A stretch of DNA of 48,907 nucleotides from Aquabacterium sp. A7-Y. GTDB lineage: Bacteria; Pseudomonadota; Gammaproteobacteria; Burkholderiales; Burkholderiaceae_C. The notes beneath the pieces were generated by a model that had not been told where the DNA came from, did not search any database, and was given only the letters and a program-made list of their open reading frames with translations. Both the position numbers and the translations under genes were made by a program. Positions 1 through 8,452 of the stretch are shown here, in pieces (the stretch's first letter is position 1; each line of letters opens with the position of its first letter). The stretch is taken from assembly GCF_026153205.1 (NCBI RefSeq), contig NZ_JAPFBW010000043.1:1-48907 (forward strand), written 5' to 3'.

Positions 1-715
1 GAGCGACAGCGGCAGCCACATCGGCCTTCTTCGGCTCACGGAAGCAATAGGCAGCGTCGGCCTTCTTCGGCTCACGGAAGCAATAGGCAGCGTCGGCCTT
101 CTTCGGCTCGCGGAAGCAATAGGCAGCATCGGCCTTCTTCGGCTCACGGAAGCAATAGGCAGCGTCGGCCTTCTTCGGCTCACGGAAGCAATAGGCAGCG
201 TCGGCCTTCTTCGGCTCGCGGAAGCAATAGGCAGCGTCGGCCTTCTTGGGCTCACGGAAGCAGTAGGCGGCATCGGCCTTCTTGGGCTCACGGAAGCAGT
301 AGGCCGAAGCGTCCATCGGCAGCTCTTCGCCGAACTCGCTGGCATACAGCTCGTTCATCGCGTCGAAGGCCTCGACATGGGCGTCCTGCTCGTTCTCGCC
401 GAGACCGAGGTAGGGATAGTGGTGCACGAACTCGCCGAAAACGCGCATGCAGTCGTCGGCGTACTTGCGCGTGTCGAGGATGTGGGCGTGCCAGAAGTCG
501 TCGATATCGCGGGTCGGCGCGATGGCGCGCTCGGGGTACTTCGCCAGCAGCTTCAGAAAACGCTTGTAGCCGACTTCGATGCGGTCGGCGTGTTCGCGGC
601 TCCAGCCGTAGCCGTCTTCCTTGCAGGTGACCTTGAACTTGATCATCTCCAGGTCCAGTGCGTCGATGCCCGCCAGGACATGCTCGAGCGGGAAACCGGC
701 GTTTTGAACTTCCAT
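1..715 (-). CDS. GRDP-like (DUF1399) domain protein with eight identical 12-residue Cys repeats (3' truncated by window edge)
   Basis: Starts at ATG 713-715 behind a GGAG at 721-724 and runs off the left edge, so only the first 238 residues are visible. Residues 1 to about 130 are a compact domain. It contains PTRDIDDFWHAHILDTRKYA (68-87) and then DDC, which matches the WHxHxLDxxxYxxDC signature of the glycine-rich-domain-protein-like family (PF07173/DUF1399). From residue 138 there are eight tandem copies of AYCFREPKKADA (Cys at 140, 152 and so on to 224), then DVAAAVA at the edge. All eight copies are identical in protein; DNA differences are synonymous. I see no signal peptide or membrane segment. 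The function is unknown. The layout, a folded N-terminal domain plus iterated short Cys/aromatic/basic units, would fit a multi-core peptide precursor (RiPP-like), a metal-binding protein or a repetitive scaffold. The domain call is fairly sure; any role is speculative. Confidence 0.72.
   Translation of the reverse strand, partial: MEVQNAGFPLEHVLAGIDALDLEMIKFKVTCKEDGYGWSREHADRIEVGYKRFLKLLAKYPERAIAPTRDIDDFWHAHILDTRKYADDCMRVFGEFVHHYPYLGLGENEQDAHVEAFDAMNELYASEFGEELPMDASAYCFREPKKADAAYCFREPKKADAAYCFREPKKADAAYCFREPKKADAAYCFREPKKADAAYCFREPKKADAAYCFREPKKADAAYCFREPKKADVAAAVA
21..308 (-). repeat. Eight-copy 36-bp in-frame tandem repeat
   Basis: Perfectly phased 36-bp units start at 21, 57, 93, 129, 165, 201, 237 and 273 with no spacers. 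They differ from each other only at a few positions (Tyr TAT/TAC, Arg CGT/CGC, Pro CCG/CCC, Asp GAT/GAC, Ala GCT/GCC), all synonymous on the minus strand. The two units nearest the N-terminus (237 and 273) share a distinct set of variants, suggesting stepwise duplication. The array codes for the repeated AYCFREPKKADA peptide of the gene at 1-715. Confidence 0.97.
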
Positions 716-740
716 GTGTACTCCAGATACAGCTTGAGGG

Positions 741-764
741 AAAACAGGGGCCCCCTCGGACCCC
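741..764 (-). terminator. Possible weak intrinsic terminator after the GGDEF-EAL gene
   Basis: On the minus strand a 7-bp GC-rich stem (arms at 758-764 and 747-753, one G-U pair, 4-nt loop) is followed by TGTTTT. It lies between the stop codon at 805 and the start at 715. The short T tract makes it uncertain; it may only attenuate read-through into the repeat-protein gene. Confidence 0.35.
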
Positions 765-804
765 GGGGAAAAATGAAGGCGGCCTGGTCGGGCCCGGACG
801 GCTC

Positions 805-3800
805 TCAGGCCGCCACCGTCGGTCCCACCAGGTTGCGCAGGTCGCGCGCCAGGAATCGGCCCATCTCCTCGGCGGAAATCGGCTTGCTGATGTAGTAGCC
901 CTGGATCTGGTCGCAGCCCTGGGCGCGCAGGAAGCCGAGCTGCTCGACCGTTTCCACGCCCTCGGCCACGACCTTCATGCGCAGGCGCTGCGCCAGGCCG
1001 ACGATGCCGGCAGTCAGCGAGGCAGCGTCGAGGTCGTGCGGCAGGTCCTTGATGAAGGAGCGGTCGATCTTCAAGGTGCTCAGCGGGAAGCGCTGGAGGT
1101 AGGACAGCGAGGAGTACCCGGTACCGAAGTCGTCGATTGCCAGCGACACGCCCAGCGCCCGCACCTCCTGCAGCAAGGCTGCTGCGCGGGCCGGGTTCTG
1201 CATCACACCGCTCTCGGTGATCTCCAGCTCGAGCAGGCTGGCCTCCAGGCCGGTGTCGGCGAGGGTCTGGGCCACCTCCGTCGCCAGGTGCGGCAGGTTG
1301 AGCTGGCGCGGCGACAGGTTCACGCTGACCTGCACCGGGAAGCCGGCGTCGCGCCAGGTGCAGGCGTCGTGGCAGGCGGTCTGCAGGGCCCAGCGGCCGA
1401 AGCTCTCGATCAGGCCGGTCTCCTCGGCCAGCGGGATGAACTGGGCCGGCGAGATGAAACCCATGGTCGGGTGCTTCCAACGCATCAGGGCTTCCACCCC
1501 GGTGATGCAGCGGCGCCGCAGGTCGAGCTTGGGCTGGTAGACCAGCGACAGCTCGCCGCGCTCCAGCGCGCGCCGCAGCCCGCTCTGCAGCTCCAGCTGG
1601 GCCTGCCCGTGCGCGTTCATCTGCGCCGAGTAGAAGTGGTAGGTGCTGCGGCCCTTGTCCTTGGCACGGTACATGGCCGTGTCAGCATTCATCAGCAGCG
1701 TCTCGACGTCCGCGCCGTCCTCGGGATAGACGCTGATGCCGATGCTCGCGGTGGCCGGCAGCTCGCGCCCGTCAACGACGAAGGGCTCCATGCAGCGGCT
1801 CAGCAGCTTGGTGACCGGCGCCACCGCGTCCCCGGCCTGGTTCAGATCCTCCAGCACGATGACGAATTCGTCGCCGCCGAAGCGCGCCACGGTGTCGGTC
1901 TCGCGCACGGTCTCGGCCAGGCGCCGCGAGCAGGCGCGCAGCAGCTCGTCGCCGGCAGTGTGGCCGAGGCTGTCGTTGATGTACTTGAAGCGGTCGACGT
2001 CGAGGAACAGCACCGCCAGGCGCTTATTGTGGCGCGCCGCGCGCTTGATGGCCTGCGACAGGCGCTCGTGCAGCAGCGGACGGTTCGCCAGCCCGGTGAG
2101 CGGGTCGTGGGCGGCCAGGTGGCGCAGCGCCTGCTCGGCCTCCTTGCGCTGCAGGTACTGCCCCAGCTGGGTCGCCACGGACTCGACGAAGGCGAGCATC
2201 TCGCGGTCCAGGGGCACCGCGGCACGGCTGAAGAACTCGATCGCGGCAATGGTCTGGCGCGCGATCACCGGCACGACCAGCGCGGTGCGCATGCCGGCGT
2301 CGCGGGCGATGCGCTCGCGCTCGTGCCCGGTCCACGCCGGCATGGTGCGCCACGAGGACTCTCCGGAGGCCCAGGCCGTGGCCAGGCCAGTGCCGGTGGG
2401 CACGCCGCTCCAGCCGCTCAGCTGGCGCGCGAACTCGACCAGCGCGCTGTCGTCACCGTCGGTCCAGGCCTGCAGGGCCCGCAGCTGGCCGTCATTGGAC
2501 AAGGTCCAGCAGACCGCGGCGTCCCAGCCCAGCAGCGAGCCGGTGCCGGACAGCAAGTGGTTCACGGCCGACTCGATCTCGCCGTCGGCGGCGAGCTCGC
2601 GCGCGATGTCGTGCGCGAGCTGCAGGCGCAGCGCGGCCTTCTTGCGTGAGGTTTCGTCGCGCACCGTGCCGCGCAGGGTCAGCCGGCCGTTCTCCTGCGA
2701 CTGCTCGAAGTTCGCGTGCACCCAGCGGCGTGTGCCGTCGGCCAGCACCAGCCGGTGCTCGACCTCGGTGGTCGCCGCGTACTCGGCGGCGCGGTCGATC
2801 GCGTTGCGGACGCCGTCGCGTTCGTCGGCAGGCACCAGGGCGAGCAGCTGCCCCAACTCGGGTGCCGCAGTGCCTGCGGTGAAGCCGTAGATGCGCCGCG
2901 CCTCGCGCGAGCATTCGATGCGGCCGGTCGCGTAGTCCAGCACCCAGCTGCCCACCTTGGCGAGGCCCTGGGCTTCGGCCAGACGACGCTCGCTGGTGCG
3001 CAGGCTCTGCGTCATCTGGCGGGCCAGTCCGACGGCGCGGCGCTGCGAACCCATCAGGGACACCAGCACACCGGCAAGCAGCGCGCTGATGGTGATGCCG
3101 GTGGCCAGGATGATCCAGGGCAGCGAGCGTTGCAGCGGATCGGCGACATAGCTGCGCGGGGCAGAGACCTCAACCGCCCAGAGGCGCCCACCGAGCGCGA
3201 AAACTTCCATCCGGCGCAGCAGCTGCGTATCGCCGGCGTCGGCCGCGGGGGGGGCCGACGCGGCCGCCGGGGCGATGGCGTGAGGATGCTCGGTGTCGAA
3301 CAGCAGCTTGTCATCGGCGAGCGGCTGCACTGCCCCGCCGGGCACCTCCGGACCGCCGTCGTAGAGGCGCAGGCGCAGGTCGCGGTCCTCCAGGTCCAGC
3401 CCCGCGAGCATGGACGCCACGCGCACACCGGCACCCACCGTGCCGAGGAAGGCGGCGCGCCGTTGCTCGACGGTGTCGATCGGCATGCCGGGGCGGTAGA
3501 CCGGCAGGCGCAGCGCCAGGCCGATGTGGGCGTCCGGGCCGCGGTTCTGGATGGTGCGGCCCGAGGAGCCGAGCTTGCCGCTGTCACGCAAGCGCTCCAG
3601 CCCGGCCAGGTGACCCGACACCGCCGCCATGTCCTTGCCCAGCACCTTCTCGTTGCCCTGGAGCGGCTCGACGAAGTGCAGCGGGTGGTAGCCCGAGACG
3701 CGCTCGCCGGGCGGGCTGATCTGGAAGCCGGAGCGCAGCGCGGGGTCCAGCAGCGGGTCCTGCCGCACCGCGCTCTCGAAGGCCTGCTTGTCCTCCGGGC

Positions 3801-4215
3801 GCACGTAGGGCGCGTAGTTGAGCACCTGGAAGCCGGGAAAGTTGTGCTTCAGGTCGAGCGCCTGTGCATAACGGCGGAAGCCGTCGCGTTGCACCTCGCC
3901 GGTGTGGAACAGCGCCCGCAGGCCGTGCAGCACCTCGACATAGGCGCCGAAACGCTTCTCCAGTCGCACGGTGGCATCGCTCGCCTCGCTGTCGAAGCGC
4001 AGCTGGGCGCTCGCCTCGTTCTCGTTGGCCGCCCAGCGGCTCGCGCCGGCCGACAAGGCGACACCGACGGCGAACACCAGCGCCGGGATCCACCAGGAGC
4101 GCAGCGGCACCAGCGCACGCGACGAGGAACGCCGGCCGGCGTGCGCCGACGGGTCTGCCGCCAGCGGCCTGCTGCGCTGCGGCTCGTTCTCGATGTCTAG
4201 CTCTGGGATGTTCAC
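805..4215 (-). CDS. CHASE-PAS-GAF-GGDEF-EAL membrane c-di-GMP enzyme
   Basis: 1136 residues from a GTG start. Order: cytoplasmic Pro/Arg-rich tail, membrane segment about 42-60, periplasmic CHASE-type sensor to about 360, second membrane helix about 366-388, PAS about 410-530, GAF about 535-690, GGDEF about 700-860, EAL about 875-1125. The cyclase signature is intact (RFGGDEF) with an RETD inhibitory I-site five residues upstream. The phosphodiesterase half keeps GVEALMRW, NLSPRQL and DDFGTGYSS. By family knowledge it makes and/or degrades cyclic di-GMP in response to a periplasmic ligand; both halves look catalytically competent, and which activity dominates cannot be read from sequence. It is divergent from the histidine kinase at 4568 and shares its architecture with the proteins at 8453 and 11723. 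Confidence 0.95.
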   Translation of the reverse strand: MNIPELDIENEPQRSRPLAADPSAHAGRRSSSRALVPLRSWWIPALVFAVGVALSAGASRWAANENEASAQLRFDSEASDATVRLEKRFGAYVEVLHGLRALFHTGEVQRDGFRRYAQALDLKHNFPGFQVLNYAPYVRPEDKQAFESAVRQDPLLDPALRSGFQISPPGERVSGYHPLHFVEPLQGNEKVLGKDMAAVSGHLAGLERLRDSGKLGSSGRTIQNRGPDAHIGLALRLPVYRPGMPIDTVEQRRAAFLGTVGAGVRVASMLAGLDLEDRDLRLRLYDGGPEVPGGAVQPLADDKLLFDTEHPHAIAPAAASAPPAADAGDTQLLRRMEVFALGGRLWAVEVSAPRSYVADPLQRSLPWIILATGITISALLAGVLVSLMGSQRRAVGLARQMTQSLRTSERRLAEAQGLAKVGSWVLDYATGRIECSREARRIYGFTAGTAAPELGQLLALVPADERDGVRNAIDRAAEYAATTEVEHRLVLADGTRRWVHANFEQSQENGRLTLRGTVRDETSRKKAALRLQLAHDIARELAADGEIESAVNHLLSGTGSLLGWDAAVCWTLSNDGQLRALQAWTDGDDSALVEFARQLSGWSGVPTGTGLATAWASGESSWRTMPAWTGHERERIARDAGMRTALVVPVIARQTIAAIEFFSRAAVPLDREMLAFVESVATQLGQYLQRKEAEQALRHLAAHDPLTGLANRPLLHERLSQAIKRAARHNKRLAVLFLDVDRFKYINDSLGHTAGDELLRACSRRLAETVRETDTVARFGGDEFVIVLEDLNQAGDAVAPVTKLLSRCMEPFVVDGRELPATASIGISVYPEDGADVETLLMNADTAMYRAKDKGRSTYHFYSAQMNAHGQAQLELQSGLRRALERGELSLVYQPKLDLRRRCITGVEALMRWKHPTMGFISPAQFIPLAEETGLIESFGRWALQTACHDACTWRDAGFPVQVSVNLSPRQLNLPHLATEVAQTLADTGLEASLLELEITESGVMQNPARAAALLQEVRALGVSLAIDDFGTGYSSLSYLQRFPLSTLKIDRSFIKDLPHDLDAASLTAGIVGLAQRLRMKVVAEGVETVEQLGFLRAQGCDQIQGYYISKPISAEEMGRFLARDLRNLVGPTVAA

Positions 4216-4567
4216 TGGCGACTACCTCAAGGACCCGCGGGCTGCAGGGCACTGGAGAAGACCTGCGTCTTCCGTCCGGGCTGCCGGACCGTGCCTGGGG
4301 GATGACCCCAGCTCTGGGATGGGAGCGACTGTAAAAATCGCGGCAGGACGGGTCTGTAGGGATTTCTCCAACGCTCTTGTGAGGCAGACGCGGTCCCCGC
4401 GGTAGGGGGAAAATGCCAAGGCCGAAGAGGTGTCGATTTCCGGTACTAGTTCGCGCCCGCCCCGCCCGGCGCCGACCCGCGGCTGTCAAGTGCGGGTCGC
4501 CTGCGCCGTTTCCCTCGCTGCTCGCCGCCTGCCACGCCGGTTCACCGGCCCCGCCCTCCGCGCCCCG
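4216..4567. other. 352-bp divergent intergenic region
   Basis: Lies between the divergent GGDEF-EAL gene and the histidine kinase gene and must hold both promoters. I see a 6-bp hairpin (CTGGGG/CCCCAG, 4295-4311). The 12-mer AGCTCTGGGATG occurs at 4310-4321 and again at 4199-4210, inside the 5' end of the GGDEF-EAL coding sequence. No convincing sigma-70 hexamer pair stands out. An in-frame ATG at 4430 would extend the kinase by 46 residues of low-complexity Arg/Pro sequence and looks spurious. Confidence 0.5.
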
Positions 4568-7153
4568 ATGAACGACCGCCTGCCTCTCCACTGGAAACTC
4601 GCCCTGGTGCCCGTCGCGCTGGCCGCCGTGCTGGTCGCCAGCATGCTCGGCCTGAGTGAGTGGTTGCTGGCGCGGCACTTCGAATCCAGCGCTGGGGCGA
4701 CGGCCGCACAGAGCGCCCAGGCGCTGTCCGGCCGCCTGGCACGCTCGCTCGACCGCCGGGTCGCCGAGATGCAGCTGCTGGCACGCATTGCCGAAGTCAC
4801 CGGGAGCGCTGACCTGGGCGTGGAGCTGCGGCGGCTGCACGTCGATGCGCCGGCCTACCTGAGCCTCGCCGTGCTGGACGCATCCGGACGGCTTCGGGCG
4901 GGCAGCGGCCGCGGCAGCGACACCCTCTCGCTGGCCCAGGGACCGGTGTTCCGGCAGGCGCAGCGGGACCTGTGGATCGGTCCGCTGACCGGCGCCCCCG
5001 GGGACCCGGCCAAGTCGGCGCCCGGCCGCCGCTGGATGGATCTCGGCCTGCCTCTGCACGATGCCCGCGGCGGTTTTGCGGGCGTGCTCGCAGCCCGGCT
5101 GGACTGGCACGCCTTCGCCCTGCTGCGCGAGGAATTGCGCGACGCGGCCCTCGGTTCGGCCGGGTTGTCCCTGCTGGTCGGGGACGGGCGCTCGGTGCTG
5201 CTGGCGGACCACTACGCGCGCATCGAGCCCGCCTGGCTGCGCGCCACCGGAGCGGCCAGGCCGCAACAGCGCGGCGAACGCGCGTGGCGACGCCTGCGCG
5301 ACGCCAACGGGCGGCGGCTGATCGTCGCCGCGTCCGCGGTGCCGCCGCGGAGCCAGGCGGGCGTGCTCGGCTGGCAGGTGGTGGCGGTGCAGGACTACGG
5401 CTCGGTGATGCAGCCGCTCAAGGACCTGTCGAGCACCGTGCTGTGGGGCGGCGCGCTGGCGGCTGCCGTGTTCGGCGGGCTGGGCTGGTGGCTCTCGCGT
5501 CGCATGGCGCGACCCTATGCAGGGCTGCTGGAAGCCGTGGTCGAGCGCTTCCAGCAGGGCGCGCCGCACCGCCAGGCGGGCCTGGCCCACTACCTCGATG
5601 CGCTGGCCGAGCAGGTCAAGCTCCTGCCGCTGGCGCCACCGGCGCGCCACAAGAGCGTCGCCGGCGCCACGCCGCAGGACAGCCGCGCGCTGCTGCAGCA
5701 GGCCCTCGCGCTGCTCGCGGAGGACGCCTCGCGACTCGAGCTGGTGCTGGACAAGTTGCCGGTCGGTGTGATGCTGGCCGACGCGCAGTTCCATCTGATG
5801 TACTGGAACCGCTGCTGCGAAACCACCTTCGCGCTGCCCCCCGAGCAGGCCCTGGGCGGCCCGCTGGTCGGGCTGTTCGGCGATGCCACGGCACGCGCCT
5901 TCATCGAGGGGCTGCAGCGCGACCTGCTGCGCGACGGCGAGGCGCTGTCGGCCAGCATGTCCTTCGAGCGGGCCGACCGCCGACAGCTCTGGTGCGACTG
6001 GCGGGTCGCACCGCTGCACGATGGCCGGGGCCGCTTCGTCGGCTACCTCGCGGTGGTGCAGGACGTCAGCCCGCGGCGCGAGGCGGAGCTGCGCGGGAGC
6101 GAGAGCGAGGCACGCCTGGCCGCGGTCATCGACTCCGCCAGCGACGCCATCGTGAGCGTGGACCTGGACGGCCGCATCGTGCTCTACAACCCCGCGGCGG
6201 AACGCATCTTCGGCTATCCCGCCGAGCAGGTGCTGAACCAGCCGCTGGCCCTGCTGCTGCCCCAGCAGCACCGCGACCGCCACCCGGACTACCTGCGCGC
6301 CTTCGCCGCCGAAGGCGTCTCGCAGCGCGCGCTCAAGGGGCCCGGCCACATCAGCGGGGTGCGCCGCGACGGGCAACGCCTGGACCTGGAGGCGTCGATC
6401 TCGCAGGTGTCGGTGGGCGGCCAGAAGGTGCTGACCGCCATCCTGCGCGATGTGACCGAGCGGCGGCGCGCCGACCGTGCGCTGCTCGACTCGCGTGCCG
6501 AGCTGACCGCGTTGACGCAGCGGCTGATGGAGCAGGAGAAAACCACCACCCGCCACCTCGCGCAGGTGCTGCACGACCAGTTGGGCCAGACCCTGACCGC
6601 GATCCGCCTGGGTTTCGACACGCTGCCCGCCGCCGAGCCCGCCAGCCCGGCAGCCGCGCGGCAGCAGCGCCTGCACACGCTCATCGACGACGCCATCCAC
6701 CAGGTACGCCAGGTGCTGACCGAGTTGCGTCCGCCGCTGCTGGAGGAGCAGGGCCTGGCGGCGGCGCTGGACAACGAGATCCGCAGCCGCGAAACGGCGC
6801 GGCCGGAGGAACTGGAGATCCTGCTGAGCCTCGACGAGCTGCCGGAGGGACAGCGCTGGCCGGCCGAGGTCGAGTACGCGGTCTTCATGGTCGCCCGCGA
6901 GGCGATCGCCAACGCCATCCGCCATGCCGGCGCCTCGGTGCTGCGGGTGGCCCTCGGCGGCGCGCCGGGGCAGCTGCGCCTGGACGTCGAGGACAACGGC
7001 TGCGGCCTGCCGGAGCGCTGGAAGACGGGCCGCCCGGGCCACCTCGGCGTGGTCGGCATGCGCGAGCGGGCCGAGGCCATCGGGGCACAGTTCGGCATGG
7101 AGACGGTCAACGGCGAGGGCACGACGGTGTGGCTGAGCTGGGCTGCGCGGTGA
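4568..7153 (+). CDS. NarL/DegS-type sensor histidine kinase with two PAS domains
   Basis: 861 residues from ATG 4568, chosen because the membrane segment (about residues 12-31) begins directly after MNDRLPLHW; an in-frame ATG at 4430 adds only a charged, Pro-rich tail. Layout: helix 1, periplasmic sensor region to about 285, helix 2 about 295-315, a linker, PAS about 395-505, PAS about 510-635 ending in RDVTERRRAD, then HisKA_3 and HATPase_c. The phosphoacceptor His is in LHDQLGQTLTAI (residue 669). The ATP site shows AREAIANAIRHAG and DNGCGLPE, ending GEGTTVWLSW. This kinase class autophosphorylates on His and passes phosphate to LuxR-type regulators. The regulator gene starts 55 bp downstream, so they form a two-component pair. 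No clear Shine-Dalgarno precedes the chosen start, so the exact N-terminus is less sure than the function. Confidence 0.92.
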   Translation: MNDRLPLHWKLALVPVALAAVLVASMLGLSEWLLARHFESSAGATAAQSAQALSGRLARSLDRRVAEMQLLARIAEVTGSADLGVELRRLHVDAPAYLSLAVLDASGRLRAGSGRGSDTLSLAQGPVFRQAQRDLWIGPLTGAPGDPAKSAPGRRWMDLGLPLHDARGGFAGVLAARLDWHAFALLREELRDAALGSAGLSLLVGDGRSVLLADHYARIEPAWLRATGAARPQQRGERAWRRLRDANGRRLIVAASAVPPRSQAGVLGWQVVAVQDYGSVMQPLKDLSSTVLWGGALAAAVFGGLGWWLSRRMARPYAGLLEAVVERFQQGAPHRQAGLAHYLDALAEQVKLLPLAPPARHKSVAGATPQDSRALLQQALALLAEDASRLELVLDKLPVGVMLADAQFHLMYWNRCCETTFALPPEQALGGPLVGLFGDATARAFIEGLQRDLLRDGEALSASMSFERADRRQLWCDWRVAPLHDGRGRFVGYLAVVQDVSPRREAELRGSESEARLAAVIDSASDAIVSVDLDGRIVLYNPAAERIFGYPAEQVLNQPLALLLPQQHRDRHPDYLRAFAAEGVSQRALKGPGHISGVRRDGQRLDLEASISQVSVGGQKVLTAILRDVTERRRADRALLDSRAELTALTQRLMEQEKTTTRHLAQVLHDQLGQTLTAIRLGFDTLPAAEPASPAAARQQRLHTLIDDAIHQVRQVLTELRPPLLEEQGLAAALDNEIRSRETARPEELEILLSLDELPEGQRWPAEVEYAVFMVAREAIANAIRHAGASVLRVALGGAPGQLRLDVEDNGCGLPERWKTGRPGHLGVVGMRERAEAIGAQFGMETVNGEGTTVWLSWAAR

Positions 7154-7208
7154 GCTCGCCGCCCGGCAGCGGCCAGCCGGCAGCCACTGGGCAAGGAGGA
7201 AGGATGCG

Positions 7209-7847
7209 ATGAGCGGTCTCTATCTGGTGGACGATCACGCGCTGGTGCGCGAAGGCCTGCGCGCGCTGCTGGAGGCGGCCGGCCACGAGGTGCTCGGCGA
7301 GACCGCGGACCCGACCACCGCGGTGGCCGACATTGCGCGGCTGGCGCCCGACGTCGTGCTGCTGGATCTGTCGCTCGGCGAACGCTCCGGCTTCGAGGTG
7401 CTGGAGCAGGTGCGCCGGCGTGATCCCTCGGCTCGCCTGCTGGTCCTGACGATGTCGGCCCAGCCCCGCCATGTCGGCGAGGCGATGCGCCTGGGCGCGG
7501 CCGGCTATGTGCTCAAGGGCTCGCCGGGTCGCGAGCTGCTGCGCGCCATCGAGCAGGTGGTGCAGGGCCGGCGCCACATCGGGGCGGAGGTCGCGGACCT
7601 GGCCGTGCAGGCGCTCACCGGCGGCGCACCCGACCGGCTCGCGAGCCTGTCGCCGCGCGAGCGCCAGATCCTGGTGATGGTGGTCAAGGGCCAGTCCAGC
7701 GCCGCCATCGGCACCCGGCTGCACCTCTCGCCCAAAACCGTGGACACCTACCGCAGCCGCCTGATGCAGAAGCTGGGCATCGCCGACGTGCCCGCGCTGG
7801 TGCGGCTCGCCATCCGCGAAGGACTGATAGATGCGCATGACGCGTAA
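7209..7847 (+). CDS. NarL/FixJ (LuxR-type) response regulator
   Basis: 212 residues with a strong ribosome site (AAGGAGGA at 7194-7201). The receiver domain spans 1-120 with acidic pair D8-D9, phosphoacceptor D53 in LLDLSL, T81 and K103. A LuxR/GerE helix-turn-helix spans about 148-205 (LSPRERQIL, then LSPKTVDTYRSRLMQKLGI). It is the expected partner of the HisKA_3 kinase just upstream and should act as a phosphorylation-controlled transcription factor. Its targets are unknown; the flanking c-di-GMP genes are the obvious candidates by position only. Confidence 0.96.
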   Translation: MSGLYLVDDHALVREGLRALLEAAGHEVLGETADPTTAVADIARLAPDVVLLDLSLGERSGFEVLEQVRRRDPSARLLVLTMSAQPRHVGEAMRLGAAGYVLKGSPGRELLRAIEQVVQGRRHIGAEVADLAVQALTGGAPDRLASLSPRERQILVMVVKGQSSAAIGTRLHLSPKTVDTYRSRLMQKLGIADVPALVRLAIREGLIDAHDA

Positions 7848-8433
7848 AGCGTCACAGGTGTCGAGCTTGCCCGACAGACAGGCGCCCAAGGCCGGCGTAG
7901 AGTGCGAGGCATCGATTCCCGGACCAGGTATTTTTCTCGTGCAGCGTTTGCGCCGGCTTCTTCCCTCCTACTCGGTGCGCTCGGCCAGCCGTGGCTGGGT
8001 GCCGGTGGTGCTCGCGCTCATGCAGCACCGCGCCGCGCACGTCTTCCTCGAGCGCGGCTGCCGGCGCTTCGAACCGCAGGCCACCGTGATGGCCTGCGAC
8101 AGCCCCGGTGACCTGCTGCTCAAGAGCAGTGTCTGGGACCCCGACCTGCTGGTGGTCGACCCGCTGGCCTGCGAGGGCGACCTCGCCTCGCTGGTACGGC
8201 AGCTGCGCCAGGCGCGCCCGGCCAGCTGCATCGTCGCGCTGGTCGCCGGAGCCGACATCGCGGGGCTGCCGGGCTGCGAGGTGCCGGGACTGGACGCGGC
8301 GCTCGCGCCGGCCGAACTCGACGACTGGCTGGCCGAGGGGCTGGCGCGCATGCGCTGCCGCTCGCAGCTCGCCGCCCTCACGCTCGGTCCCTTCTACGAC
8401 ACCACGCGGCCCGCCACGCTGATGCCGGCCTGA
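7831..8433 (+). CDS. Hypothetical protein, possibly a degenerate receiver-like domain
   Basis: 200 residues if started at ATG 7831, which overlaps the regulator by 17 bp and has AAGGA at 7819-7823. A GTG at 7939 (164 residues) is an alternative and removes a low-complexity N-terminus. I do not recognise a family. The stretch WDPDLLVVDPLACEGDLASL, then SCIVALVAGAD, has the hydrophobic-strand then Asp pattern of response-regulator receivers. The N-terminal acidic pair and the conserved Lys of a working receiver are not evident. Its position behind a two-component pair suggests an accessory or pseudo-receiver role; this is inference. It converges on the next gene, leaving only 19 bp. Confidence 0.6.
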   Translation: MRMTRKASQVSSLPDRQAPKAGVECEASIPGPGIFLVQRLRRLLPSYSVRSASRGWVPVVLALMQHRAAHVFLERGCRRFEPQATVMACDSPGDLLLKSSVWDPDLLVVDPLACEGDLASLVRQLRQARPASCIVALVAGADIAGLPGCEVPGLDAALAPAELDDWLAEGLARMRCRSQLAALTLGPFYDTTRPATLMPA

Positions 8434-8452
8434 GTCCGCCGCGCCGCGGCCC

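Noticed and set aside
21-308. CRISPR-like array of 36-bp repeats
   Set aside because: Units are directly adjacent with no spacers, stay in one open frame, and encode a constant peptide joined to a recognised domain.
4430-4567. 46-residue N-terminal extension of the histidine kinase
   Set aside because: Low-complexity Arg/Pro sequence ahead of a natural MNDR start at the first membrane helix.
3584-7042. 1152-codon minus-strand open frame
   Set aside because: Antisense to the histidine kinase and out of frame with the GGDEF-EAL gene; no domain similarity.
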